This document shows positions 8,662 through 17,290 of a stretch of DNA of 63,669 nucleotides, in pieces. The notes under the pieces were generated by a model, which had not been told where the DNA came from, ran no database searches, and saw nothing but the letters and a program-made list of their open reading frames with translations. The stretch is from DAOTUB01 sp034437455. GTDB lineage: Bacteria; Chloroflexota; Anaerolineae; B4-G1. Both the position numbers and the translations under genes were made by a program. The DNA is taken from assembly GCA_034437455.1 (NCBI GenBank), contig DAOTUB010000076.1:1-63669 (forward strand), in the 5' to 3' direction. Every line of letters begins with the position of its first letter. Position 1 is the first letter of the stretch.

Positions 8662-9198
8662 TTAATTTGCATTATCGGCCGCTTGCAGCGCGGCCAGATA
8701 TCGATCTTCCTCGGTTCGACCGTCCACATGGCGCCCCTCGTGACGGCGGATCAGGGCGACCGTCATAGGCGAGCATCCCGCCTCCTGCGCCCATCGAGCG
8801 CCTATCTCCGGGTGATGGACGTAAGTGACGAAAGGATGTCGCCAACCATCCCTCGGCTCACCTTGAATCAACCGAGCCAGCAAGCGCGGCGCGAACCGTC
8901 CCATGAGCACCACGGTAGCTCGCAGCCAGGCGGAAAACCTGGAGCGAACGGCCGTCTTGCCCACGTCGTGCAGCAGCGCCGCCGCCAGCAGTTGCGGATC
9001 CGCGTGGCCTGCCCGGCAGAGCGCATCATATACCGCCAGGGCATGGCGTTGATCTGGGGCCGTCTGGCGACGAAAAAGCTCCCGTGCCGCTGGCGTCAAG
9101 ACGCGTATGGCCCGCTCGATCTCGTCCTCTGTGATTGTATACCGCGCGGTCAACGCCCGGAAAAACTGCCCCACGCGGTAATGGATCGCCCTCACCAT
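8662..9198 (-). CDS. HD-domain phosphohydrolase
   Basis: About 178 aa from the ATG at 9198, which sits 8 bases after the stop of the M50 protease gene. The HD signature LLAAALLHDVGKTA is followed by YVHHPEIGARWA and LIRRHEGR, giving the spaced His/Asp metal ligands of HD nucleases/phosphatases. A longer frame exists upstream but overlaps the protease gene, so I reject it. The fold resembles small HD proteins acting on nucleotides; the substrate cannot be told. Confidence 0.82.
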   Translation of the reverse strand: MVRAIHYRVGQFFRALTARYTITEDEIERAIRVLTPAARELFRRQTAPDQRHALAVYDALCRAGHADPQLLAAALLHDVGKTAVRSRFSAWLRATVVLMGRFAPRLLARLIQGEPRDGWRHPFVTYVHHPEIGARWAQEAGCSPMTVALIRRHEGRHVDGRTEEDRYLAALQAADNAN

Positions 9199-9206
9199 CC
9201 TGCGGT

Positions 9207-9839
9207 TCAGTAAACCAGCAGGGCACGGAACATAAAGTTCATCAGCGGGCTGACGATCATGCCGAGCAGTCCCACCCTGGATAAAAGGTACAAGACCAAC
9301 ATCAGCCCGGCGCCGCCCAAGTGTTCCATCTGTTCCATCACCTCGGCCCACCGCTGCGGCAGCATCCAGGCCAGGACGCGCGAGCCGTCGAGCGGCGGGA
9401 TGGGGATCAGATTAAAGAGCATCAGGGCCAGATTGATGCCGATGAATTGGGACAGAATACCCTGCAAGCTGATACTACTGCTTGAATAGAGACTCAGCCA
9501 TCCCAATCGAAAAGGGATCGCCGCCAGCATGGCCAAAACTAGGTTGGAGAGCGGACCGGCCACGCTCACCAATGCCCAACTGGCGCGCATATTCCCCCGC
9601 AGACGGTAGGGACTCACAGGTACCGGCTTCCCCCACCCAAAACCGGCAAAGACCAGGGCCAGCGTCCCTATTGGATCCAGGTGGGCCAGTGGGTTGATGG
9701 TCAGCCGTCCACGCTGGGCTGCCGTGTCATCTCCCAGTTTATAGGCGGCCCAAGCGTGCGCCCATTCGTGGATGGGCATGCTGGTCAAGAACAAAATTGC
9801 CAATGTGATCAGTCGATCTGGATTGAGCAGATTCGTCAA
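9207..9839 (-). CDS. Site-2-type zinc metalloprotease (M50 family)
   Basis: 210 aa intramembrane protease-like protein. The zinc motif HExxH appears in MPIHEWAHAWAAYKLGD inside the first helix, and the third-ligand segment reads NLIPIPPLDGSR. Four to five further membrane segments are visible, a compact S2P-like protein without PDZ or CBS domains. Translation starts at a TTG (9839) behind GAGAGGTG. A TATAAT on the minus strand at 9875-9870 may be its -10, but no good -35 is seen. First gene of the minus-strand run leading to priA. Confidence 0.85.
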   Translation of the reverse strand: MTNLLNPDRLITLAILFLTSMPIHEWAHAWAAYKLGDDTAAQRGRLTINPLAHLDPIGTLALVFAGFGWGKPVPVSPYRLRGNMRASWALVSVAGPLSNLVLAMLAAIPFRLGWLSLYSSSSISLQGILSQFIGINLALMLFNLIPIPPLDGSRVLAWMLPQRWAEVMEQMEHLGGAGLMLVLYLLSRVGLLGMIVSPLMNFMFRALLVY

Positions 9840-9926
9840 AGTTTTTCACCTCTCTACGATCTTTGACTCATTATAACACGGTTGCAGGAAAGGAGCGAGT
9901 GAGATCAGGTAGGCGAAAGGTACCGG

Positions 9927-9955
9927 TTGACCTTTCCATCAACTTTTGATATACT
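9927..9955 (+). promoter_or_regulatory. Sigma-70-type promoter for the C39-like peptidase gene
   Basis: TTGACC (9927-9932), 17-base spacer, TATACT (9950-9955), leaving a leader of about 135 bases before the ATG at 10096. Confidence 0.6.
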
Positions 9956-10095
9956 GATTACAGGCACCCAAAGTTCAACATCGTCGCGATCCCATCGAGC
10001 CAGCTTGAAAAGGTACCCACTGACTCTTATCGTAAACGGAGATTGGCTTTTAGGTTTGCGTGCCAGCCCAATCCACCCAGACTCAAAGGAGAAAA

Positions 10096-13078
10096 ATGAA
10101 GACGAAAACTCTCTTCTCATTTGTTATCCTCGTTGGCCTGGCTCTCGCCGGGCGCATCAGCCTGGGCCAGGAGGCTCGGCAGGAAAACCTGACGCTCCCG
10201 AAAGCCTCAAGCGCTGCTTTCGAGATGGTGGAAAGGCAAGGGTCTGTATCTACGGCCCCTTCCGGCGGCGCGTCAACCCAATCCGCGACGTTGACCTGGC
10301 AGATCGAGACAGTGGACAGTTCCGATGACGTGGGCAGTCACACATCCCTGGCAGTGGATTCGGATGACCGGCCCCACATCAGCTACTATGGCGCGATCAG
10401 CAAAGCCCTGAAGTACGCCGCCTACGATGGCGTCACCTGGCAGATCGAGACGGTGGACGATACCGATGATGTAGGCCATTTCACCTCGCTGGCTCTCGAT
10501 TCAAACGACCGCCCGCACATCGGTTACATCAACGCAAGCTCTAAACTCGTGAGATATGCCAATCTTGAAAGCTCTGCCTGGTTCTCCGAAACAGTCTACG
10601 CCGGCATTGATCGTCCTGTGCTCTATACGTTGTTGGCCCTGGATGCAGCGGATAATACCGGCAATGTAGGCCCCCACACCTCCCTGGCGCTGGACTCGTC
10701 CGGGCAGCCCCACATCAGTTACTACGACGAGACGAACGGGTACCTCAAACACGCGTCGGATGTCCCGCTCCGTTTTCAGCGCCGGGCGGCGCAACTGATC
10801 GAGGAGATGCGCGGCACCGGGATGGGATCTGGCTCAGTTGGGGCCGGGGGTCCAGCCTCTCTATCGCCCCGACGTCGCCGGGATCGCGTATTATGACTTT
10901 CCGGTGGTCGTTCCTGGAAGCGCCCGACTGAGGGCGGTTGCGTTCGAGCCGGCGGGTTTTGTCATCGTTTCCACCGACGGCCACGACTTTCCCATTCCAG
11001 AGTGGGATTTCACCGGGGAATCACCCACTCAGGAATTGGCGCAAGAGGCCCAGGGCGGCGGCGAGAGCGCGGCGAAATTCTACAAGCTCGACGTGCTGAC
11101 CTACGCCGCCGAGAACCCACAGAGTGAGCTGGTCGCCACGTTGGGAGAGCTACCGCCCCAGGTGACGGGGGTAGATCCTGCCTGGCTCGACAAACCGCCG
11201 CCATCCTTCGAAGTCATCTGGACGCCCAACGCGCAAACGGAAGGCGATGCCGATACTTCTGGGATGAGCGGCACGCTCTTTATCAGCGGCACGCTCGCAC
11301 CGCCTGCCGGGCTGGAGTGGAGCGCGTGGGAGTCGTGGAGCGAGTTGAAAACAGGCTATGGCAATTCATTCGGCACGCTGCTCGAGCGAGCGCACCGCGA
11401 GGCGAAGGAGGCGTGGGAGGCCGAGTCCCTGATAAGAGATAACGAGTTCTTGCGGAAGGGAGACGTTCGCATTCTGGCGATGCTCTGGCCGACGCCCACG
11501 ATCTCACTCTCCGGCGACGGGGCCAAGCACATCCAGACCGAACTGATCACGCGCTCTGTATTGCCCCCTCAGTTCAAGATCACCGTGATGAGTTCGGTTC
11601 TGGGAGAAGAACTGCCCTTGACCCCGACCGTCAAGTATCCGAACGGCGCTCTGGAGACGTTCCGCTTCACGATCCTGGAACCTTACGAGACCTGGTTACC
11701 GCTGATCGTTCGCGGCTTTGATGAGATTGGGGCACCTATGAACGCGCGGAGGAATGAAAGCGTGGCTCCGCAAGCGGTTACGGCAGGCTGGACGAGCTGG
11801 AGTCACTCGTGGGCGGGGAGTGATGCGGATCAACGCTGGTACACGCAGATCAGTTGCAGCGATCTGGTGAACACATCCAGCTATTGGAGCGGCTGTGGCG
11901 CGACTGCCTGGGCCATGCTTTTTGGCTGGGCCGACTACCAGGCGTCCATCGGCAATCCCTGCTGGGAAGGGCGTTGGGGGTACGGGCACGGACGTCGTGG
12001 CGCCCGACACCATGGACGAGGGCGTCAAGAACATGACGTGGGAGATCCGCAACGACATCGACACCTGGCCTGTATACATCAAGGCGGACGGCTGCTGGCA
12101 GGGCGCTACGGATCCCGGCGATATGTCCGATGCCAGCGATTACCTGGACGGACGCTCCTACACGCGCCTGTTTACCTGTGGCAGCACGCTGTGGCCCACG
12201 AAAAAATGTCGCAACCGGGCCTCCGACGTCATCAAGCGGAGTGGAGGGCGAGAGACACCGGCCGTCATCGGGATCAGCCTCACCGGTGGCCCACATTACG
12301 CTCTGGCTTGTGGGTACAAACAGCGCAAGCTCAAGGGCCTCCTTGGAGAGACGTGGTGGACAGAGCGCGAGTTCTACGTCAACCAGGGCTGGGGAGGGGA
12401 CAGAGGATGGGTCAACGGCTGCTTTGTCTGGTTTGCCGGAGAGATACGCCCGCACGCGCTTCCCCAATCCAATCGGGTCGACGACGTAGCCCTCTACCGC
12501 ACCTCCGATCACGGATGGTACTATGACTATGGTCACAACGGCGACATGAACGCGGTGGGCGGGGCCTGGGGAAAGCAGACGGGCGATCTGCCGCTGGCCG
12601 GGGATTTTGACCGCGATGGGTTCGTGGACGACGTCGCGATTTTCGACACCTCTTTCCAGATATGGTGTTACGACTACAACCACGACAACACCGGGCACAC
12701 CTGCGACGAGTGGGGAAGCTCCTGGGGGCAGGCAGGGGATCTGCCCTTCGCCGGGGATTTCGACAGCGATGGGTTTTTGGACGACGTGGCCGTGTTTCGA
12801 CCCTCCACGCACGTCGCCTATTACGACTGGAACCACGATGGCACGACGGATGAGGAAGCGACGCACTTTACCACCGAGACCGGCGTCCCCGTCGTCGGCG
12901 ATTTCGACAACGATGGTTTCGTGGACGACGTCGCCTTCTTCCTGGCCGACTGGGAACCTACGAGTATCTGGTTTTACGACTATGATCACAACGCCCCCCC
13001 AATGACGCGTCGGAGTGGGGGTGGGCGGATGGCCTCCCCATCGCCGGGGCCTTTGGCGAGGATCAGGATCCGCTCTAG
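10096..13078 (+). pseudogene. Secreted C39-like cysteine peptidase with repeat domains, three frameshifts
   Basis: Start ATG 10096 behind AAAGGAG, with a signal peptide (TLFSFVILVGLALAG). First part: repeats of the type DVGSHTSLAVDSDDRPHISYY (three copies). The frame then shifts near 10838 into a region ending ETWLPLIVRGFD and a papain-like peptidase core: Cys in SYWSGCGATAWAML. After a second shift near 11975 come His in GGPHYALACGY and Asn in FYVNQGWGG. The end holds three to four beta-propeller-like repeats (LAGDFDRDGFVDDVAIF). A third shift at the seven-C run 12994-13000 separates the true end (stop 13076-13078). All three breaks sit at G or C runs, so sequencing error in an intact gene is as likely as real decay. 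Likely role if intact: extracellular proteolysis. Confidence 0.75.
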
Positions 13079-13104
13079 TCATGGCACCGGCGCAAGTGAT
13101 GGGA

Positions 13105-13138
13105 AAAGGGTCAGCATTCTGGTTTGCTGGCCCTTTTT
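13105..13138 (+). terminator. Rho-independent terminator after the C39-like gene
   Basis: Stem AAAGGGTCAGCA / TGCTGGCCCTTT (12 bp, one G-T wobble), loop of 8, ending in five T. Confidence 0.8.
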
Positions 13139-13204
13139 GACTGCTCGATCCGAATAAAACCGAACGCAACAACGTTATAGAGATAGAAGAAAAAGGATTA
13201 TGAG

Positions 13205-13759
13205 GTGAGCGGCCAGCCATTGGACATCGAACTCGAATTGATCGCCAGCGCCAAGCAAGGAGACAGACAAGCCTTTGGTGAACTGGTCCGCCGTCACCGA
13301 GAGGGGGTCATCAACGTGGTGTACCGGATGTGTGGAGACGCGAATCTGGCGGAGGATGCAGCACAAGAGGCGTTCATCCGCGCCTGGCAACACCTTCCCG
13401 GCTACCGGCCCCGCTCCCCTTTCCGCAACTGGGTCTATCGCATCGCCACGAACGCCGCGCTGGACGTGCTGCGCCGGGAGCGAGAGACAGTAGATATAGA
13501 CAAAATGCCACTGGCCTCTTTGAATAAAGGGCCGGAAGCCACGGCGGAAGGAAAAGAGCGAGGCGAGCGAGTGCGGCAGGCGGTGCTGGCGCTGCCGCCG
13601 GCCAGCCGCGCGGCGTTGGTACTGCGGGAGTATGAGGGGCTTTCGTACCAGGAGATCGCCGACACGCTGGATATTCCCATCGGCACGGTGATGTCGCGGT
13701 TGAGCTACGCCCGCGGCAAACTGCGCGAATCGTTGACGCCCTATCTGGAGACGCTATGA
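13205..13759 (+). CDS. RNA polymerase ECF-type sigma factor (RpoE-like)
   Basis: 184 aa. Region 2 is clear (FGELVRRHREGVINVVYRM, DAAQEAFIRAWQHLPGY, FRNWVYRIATNAALDVLRR), and region 4 ends with the helix-turn-helix YQEIADTLDIPIGTVMSRLS. The start is GTG 13205 behind AAGGA; the ATG at 13200 runs straight into a stop. The matching anti-sigma gene lies about 700 bases on. The sigma 3' end (PYLETL) and an ATGA-type junction are repeated just before it, suggesting the two genes once overlapped directly. It probably directs its own operon. Confidence 0.92.
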   Translation: MSGQPLDIELELIASAKQGDRQAFGELVRRHREGVINVVYRMCGDANLAEDAAQEAFIRAWQHLPGYRPRSPFRNWVYRIATNAALDVLRRERETVDIDKMPLASLNKGPEATAEGKERGERVRQAVLALPPASRAALVLREYEGLSYQEIADTLDIPIGTVMSRLSYARGKLRESLTPYLETL

Positions 13760-13762
13760 ACG
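13731..13762. repeat. Direct repeat 1 flanking the sigma/anti-sigma insertion
   Basis: About 32 bp covering the sigma 3' end and stop. It recurs at 14431-14461 with shared CCCTATCTGGAG and CGCTATGAACG. Confidence 0.75.
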
Positions 13763-13775
13763 CACAATTTGATAA

Positions 13776-13865
13776 GGGTGTGTTTCATTTCGGTTGGAGG
13801 TAGTCGCGGTTTCCATACCGCGCGCTATGGAAAGCGCGGCTACTCAACCCATTTGAAACACACCC
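13776..13865. mobile_element. 90-bp MITE with 12-bp terminal inverted repeats and 9-bp target duplication
   Basis: The ends GGGTGTGTTTCA (13776-13787) and TGAAACACACCC (13854-13865) are perfect inverted repeats. The interior is one long imperfect hairpin (TAGTCGCGGTTTCCATA / TATGGAAAGCGCGGCTA). The element is bracketed by the perfect direct repeat ATTTGATAA at 13767-13775 and 13866-13874. It carries no coding capacity, so a transposase must act from elsewhere. A second copy of the same length in opposite orientation lies at 44253-44342. Confidence 0.9.
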
Positions 13866-13952
13866 ATTTGATAAAAAGTCTGTTTCGCTTGGCAAGACAA
13901 GTCTTGGTAAAACCACAAACAATCTCTATCTCTATACTCAGGAGGAAATGTG

Positions 13953-14399
13953 ATGCGTAATAAAAAAGTTGGACTCGTGCTTGTTGCTCCATTGTTGCTG
14001 TTCGTGCTTGGTTGTCAGTGCTGGCCAGTGGGACTGATCGCTGGAGAGGTAGCAGAGGAAATGATCACATCGAAGGAGATCGCAGAAGACATATCGGAAG
14101 AGATATTGAGCGAGATCGAAAAGACCTTCCCCTTGCCAGATTCGGAGATAATCATCATCAACCACGTTGGCGGTACCCTCAATCTCAAAACCAGATTGCC
14201 GGTTGAAGAGGTGATCGACTTCTATCGAGACGCCTACGACGAGATGGGGTTGACCGAACGTGCATCCGAAACGAATATCACCGAGACAAATGCGAACCTG
14301 GTATTCGACGGGCACGAAAGCGGCCAGACGGTGATCGTACAGGTAGCTGGCCGGGATAGCGAATTGACCAAAGTCACCATCCGTATGGAGAACGATTGA
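13953..14399 (+). CDS. Putative lipoprotein of unknown function
   Basis: 148 aa, start ATG 13953 behind GGAGG (13941-13945). The signal peptide ends in a lipobox (LLFVLGCQC). After an acidic helix (AGEVAEEMITSKEIAEDISEE) comes a compact alpha/beta region with PVEEVIDFYRDAYDEMGL, reminiscent of small envelope proteins in which a paired-strand domain follows a lipid anchor. I do not recognise a family. It lies between the sigma and anti-sigma genes inside the segment flanked by direct repeats, and its codon use is more AT-rich than its neighbours, so it looks like an inserted passenger. Confidence 0.75.
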   Translation: MRNKKVGLVLVAPLLLFVLGCQCWPVGLIAGEVAEEMITSKEIAEDISEEILSEIEKTFPLPDSEIIIINHVGGTLNLKTRLPVEEVIDFYRDAYDEMGLTERASETNITETNANLVFDGHESGQTVIVQVAGRDSELTKVTIRMEND

Positions 14400-14413
14400 G
14401 CCATAACTGTACC

Positions 14414-14458
14414 CGTGACCGGCTGAGGGACGTTGCTCCCTATCTGGAGGCGCTATGA
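14414..14458 (+). pseudogene. Remnant of a sigma factor C-terminus
   Basis: Read in the frame that ends at TGA 14456-14458, this encodes RDRLRDVAPYLEAL and stop, matching the end of the sigma gene (GKLRESLTPYLETL). The stop overlaps the anti-sigma ATG (14455) exactly as expected for an original sigma/anti-sigma junction. It includes direct repeat 2 (14431-14461). Confidence 0.7.
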
Positions 14459-15075
14459 ACGAACACGTGACGACCTGGTTAGAAGCATATCACGACGGCG
14501 AGTTGAAGGGGCTGCGGCTGCGGCAGGTAGAGGCGCACCTGGCGGACTGTGCAATGTGCCGCGCGGAACTGGAGCAACTGCAAACGCTGACGGTGCTCCT
14601 GCAAGAAAGCCCCGCAGCCGAGAGTCTCACGCCGCCCGAACGGTTCGTAGCGCAGGTGGGGCTGCGGCTACCGCGCCGCCCGATGCAGCCGGCCTGGAAG
14701 AGAACGTTGGAGTTGAGCTGGCGACTGGCGCCGGTGGGTTTGCTTGGCGCATGGGTCTTTGTCCAGGCGGTGTTCCTCGTGACCAGGGTGGCGATGGGCG
14801 CGCTGCGGCTAGGCCTGGGGGGTGAGTGGGCGGCGGAGTTGCTGCCCGCGTCGCAGCCAGGACTTTCGTTGAGCGAACTCTTTGGCACATCAGGGGCGAG
14901 TTTAAGCGATGTCGGAAAACTCGTAATCGAGTTGCTGAGCGATGGAGGACCACTGGGCTGGGGTGTTATGTTGAATCTGGTATCGCTGGTCGTGATCGGC
15001 CTGCTGTATTGGAGCTGGCTGGCCAGTTGGTGGGCCAGTCGTCAGCGCCAAAATGGAAATGGAGATGCGGCATGA
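14455..15075 (+). CDS. Zinc-binding anti-sigma factor, membrane-bound
   Basis: 206 aa. The N-terminal ZAS-type motif H28-x3-C32-x2-C35 lies in VEAHLADCAMCRAELEQL. One membrane segment sits at about 91-117, and a second near the C-terminus (VMLNLVSLVVIGLLYWSWL). It should hold the neighbouring ECF sigma at the membrane. Start ATG 14455. Its stop overlaps the start of the flavodoxin gene (ATGA, 15072-15075), so the two are translationally coupled. Direct coupling to the sigma gene has been broken by the 13763-14430 insertion. Confidence 0.88.
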   Translation: MNEHVTTWLEAYHDGELKGLRLRQVEAHLADCAMCRAELEQLQTLTVLLQESPAAESLTPPERFVAQVGLRLPRRPMQPAWKRTLELSWRLAPVGLLGAWVFVQAVFLVTRVAMGALRLGLGGEWAAELLPASQPGLSLSELFGTSGASLSDVGKLVIELLSDGGPLGWGVMLNLVSLVVIGLLYWSWLASWWASRQRQNGNGDAA

Positions 15076-15734
15076 GCGAGAAATCAGGAATCACCCGGCG
15101 GCGCTTCCTGGCAATGGCGGGAGGGGCAGTCGGGATGACGGCGCTGGCCTGCTGTGGCCTGACGGCCTTGGGCACGCGAGAGCCAGAGATAGAATTTGTG
15201 CAATCAAGTTGTGGAGGTGAAAAAGGAATGAACGAAAAGATTCTGGTGGCTTATGCCAGCAAGTGCGGGTCTACCGGCGAGGTGGCCGAGGAGATCGGGC
15301 AAGTACTGTGCAAAAGTGGTATAGAAGCAGATGTGCGTCTGGCAAAAGACGTGGACGACGTGAATGGATACCAAGCCGTGGTCGTGGGAAGCGCCATCCG
15401 CATGGGACAGTGGCTGCCGGAGGCGGTCAAATTCGTAGAGACGCACCAGGTCGCGCTGAACCAGATACCCGTGGCCTGCTTTACCGTCTGCATGACGATG
15501 CAGGAGGACACAGAGGAGAATCATCGCGAAGTGATGGGCTACCTGGAACCGCTGCGCGAGATGGTGCAGCCAAGAGACACTGGCCTGTTTGCGGGAGCGA
15601 TGGACTATAGCAAGCTGCCCTTTTTCTTCCGGCTGATGATCAAAGCGATGAAGGTCCCTGAGGGCGACTTTCGCGATTGGGACAGTATCCGCGACTGGGC
15701 GGCTGGTCTGCGCCCTCTGCTGTTAGGCGCATAG
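15072..15734 (+). CDS. Flavodoxin-domain protein with Tat signal
   Basis: 220 aa. The leader TRRRFLAMAGGAVGMTALACC is a twin-arginine signal ending in cysteines that could also be lipidated. From about residue 53 there is a flavodoxin fold (ILVAYASKCGSTGEVAEEIG as FMN-phosphate loop, then YQAVVVGSAIRMGQWLPE), close to the protoporphyrinogen oxidase (HemG)/Flavodoxin_5 type. An internal ATG (15228) has its own ribosome site (GGAGGTG, 15213-15219) and would yield a leaderless cytosolic form starting exactly at the domain. It is coupled to the anti-sigma gene. Redox role likely, partner unknown. Confidence 0.82.
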   Translation: MSEKSGITRRRFLAMAGGAVGMTALACCGLTALGTREPEIEFVQSSCGGEKGMNEKILVAYASKCGSTGEVAEEIGQVLCKSGIEADVRLAKDVDDVNGYQAVVVGSAIRMGQWLPEAVKFVETHQVALNQIPVACFTVCMTMQEDTEENHREVMGYLEPLREMVQPRDTGLFAGAMDYSKLPFFFRLMIKAMKVPEGDFRDWDSIRDWAAGLRPLLLGA

Positions 15735-15775
15735 CCAAGACCAGGAGCGAACCGAGAATAAGGAGAAAATCAGAA

Positions 15776-16972
15776 ATGAACCATATAAACATTTTGAAAC
15801 GAGCCTGGAATATCGTCTGGAACTACCGGGTGCTGTGGGTCTTTGGCATCATCCTCGCGCTGACCACCGGCGGGAGCAACTGGTCGTTTCCCAATAACAA
15901 CACCAGCAATGGCCCGGTGCAATACAATATCGAGGACAGAGACTTTTTCCGAGACTTTGACGAGGACTGGGAAGAGTTCTTCCAGGACCTGGAAAGAGAC
16001 CTGGAGAGAGATTTCGAAAGAGACTTTGGTATACTCGATTTCTTCCCTGCCGGGATAGTGGGCACGTTGATCTTTGCTGGTCTCGCACTAGGATGTGTGA
16101 TCCTCATCGTGACCATCGTGGGAACGATAGCGCGCTACGTAGCAGAGACGGCGCTGATACAGATGGTGGACGAGTATGAAGAAACGGGCGAGAAACAAAG
16201 CGTGCGCCAGGGATTCCGGTTAGGCTGGTCGCGCACCGCGCTGCGGCTTTTCCTGATCGACCTGTTGATCGGTCTGCCGCTGTTCCTCGTATTCGGCCTG
16301 CTGTTTGTGCTGTCGTTCGCCCCGCTGCTGTTGTGGATCACGGGAAGCGAGGCCGCCGGCATCCTCGGCACCATTGCCACGACGGGCCTGTTCTTCCTGT
16401 TCATCTTTCTGGCCATCCTCGTCGGCGTGCTCCTTCAACTTCTGAAGCGATTCTTCCGGCGGGCGTGTGCGCTGGAGGGGCTAGGTGTGATCGATTCGCT
16501 CCGTCGGGGCTTTGACGTTGTGAAGCGACATTGGCAGGATGTGCTGATCATGTGGCTCATCATGGTCGGCGTGGCCATCGGGTGGGCGATCGCAATGGCC
16601 CTCAGCGCCTTCCTGTTGTTCCCCATCATCATCCTGCTCATCATCGTGGGCGTCGTGCTGGGTGGGTTGCCCGCGCTCCTGGTGTTTGGGGTGACCAACT
16701 TTCTCTTCGGAGGAGCCATGCCGTGGATTCTGGCGGCGATGATCGGCATCCCCATTTTTGGCATGGTGGTGGCAATCCCCTGGTTGTTCCTGGGCGGGTT
16801 GATGGAGGTGTTCAAGTCGAGCGTGTGGACGTTGACCTACCGGGAGTTGCACGCCCTGGAGAGTTTCGAGACAGAAGAGTTGCCAAAAACAAATAACATA
16901 CTTGAACAGGAGGAAAGAGACGATGATAATTCACAAGACTTTCACCGATCAGACGACCAGTTGGACGGGTAA
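15776..16972 (+). CDS. Polytopic membrane protein of unknown function
   Basis: 398 aa, start ATG 15776 behind AAGGAGA. It begins NILKRAWNIVWNYRVLWVFG, typical of bacterial membrane proteins resembling the membrane domain of glycerophosphodiesterase-like proteins. A charged loop with alternating Asp/Glu/Arg (about 50-80; DLERDLERDFERDFG) precedes roughly six hydrophobic segments. The last 30 residues (after LHALESFETEELP) are hydrophilic and differ from the version preserved at 17127-17242. The original C-terminus therefore seems to have been replaced when the segment carrying the 66-aa gene was inserted. Same operon as the sigma factor. Confidence 0.75.
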   Translation: MNHINILKRAWNIVWNYRVLWVFGIILALTTGGSNWSFPNNNTSNGPVQYNIEDRDFFRDFDEDWEEFFQDLERDLERDFERDFGILDFFPAGIVGTLIFAGLALGCVILIVTIVGTIARYVAETALIQMVDEYEETGEKQSVRQGFRLGWSRTALRLFLIDLLIGLPLFLVFGLLFVLSFAPLLLWITGSEAAGILGTIATTGLFFLFIFLAILVGVLLQLLKRFFRRACALEGLGVIDSLRRGFDVVKRHWQDVLIMWLIMVGVAIGWAIAMALSAFLLFPIIILLIIVGVVLGGLPALLVFGVTNFLFGGAMPWILAAMIGIPIFGMVVAIPWLFLGGLMEVFKSSVWTLTYRELHALESFETEELPKTNNILEQEERDDDNSQDFHRSDDQLDG

Positions 16973-17123
16973 AGACGCATTGAACAAGCGAGAAAAGATC
17001 AGAAAAGAGGCTGAAGATTTCATCGCCAATGAGATCAATGAGCAAGACGTCGTCAACATCACCGAGACGGCTATGACGAGCAATGGTCTTTTCTCAGTCA
17101 CCATTTGGCACAGAACGAGCTAG
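16923..17123 (+). CDS. Small hypothetical protein within an insertion
   Basis: 66 aa, start ATG 16923 behind AGGAGG. It overlaps the last 50 bases of the membrane protein gene in another frame. Charged helix (GKDALNKREKIRKEAEDFIA) followed by a possible beta pair (DVVNITETAMTSNGLFSVT). No family recognised. The strong ribosome site supports it as a real gene. It occupies the segment between two direct repeats of the membrane protein gene (16801-16870 and 17127-17194). Confidence 0.6.
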   Translation: MIIHKTFTDQTTSWTGKDALNKREKIRKEAEDFIANEINEQDVVNITETAMTSNGLFSVTIWHRTS

Positions 17124-17126
17124 CCC

Positions 17127-17242
17127 GATGGAAGTTCAAGTCGAGCGTGTGGATACTGACCTACCGGGAGTTGCACACTCTGGAGAGCGTCGAGCCAGAA
17201 TTCGAGCCGTTGCCTGAGCCGGATGAGCTTGAATCTGAATGA
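17127..17242 (+). pseudogene. Duplicated 3' end of the membrane protein gene
   Basis: Positions 17127-17194 repeat 16801-16870 of the membrane protein gene with only a few changes and a 2-base indel. Read on in the matching frame, the copy continues to SVEPEFEPLPEPDELESE and a stop at 17240-17242. This looks like the ancestral C-terminus left behind after an insertion. It has no start of its own. Confidence 0.75.
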
Positions 17243-17259
17243 CGCTGGAGAGCACGACG

Positions 17260-17289
17260 AAACGGCCTGCCGAGTCGGCAGGCCGTTTT
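17260..17289. terminator. Bidirectional terminator between convergent operons
   Basis: Perfect 12-bp stem AAACGGCCTGCC / GGCAGGCCGTTT, loop GAGTC, T run on the plus strand and A run on its left side, so it works for both the sigma operon (+) and the O-antigen ligase-like gene (-). Confidence 0.88.
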
Positions 17290-17290
17290 G

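Noticed and set aside
11850..13220. 456-aa open frame on the minus strand
   Set aside because: Antisense to the C39-like gene, whose repeats (GDFDRDGFVDD) are clearly the coding strand; low-complexity translation without motifs.
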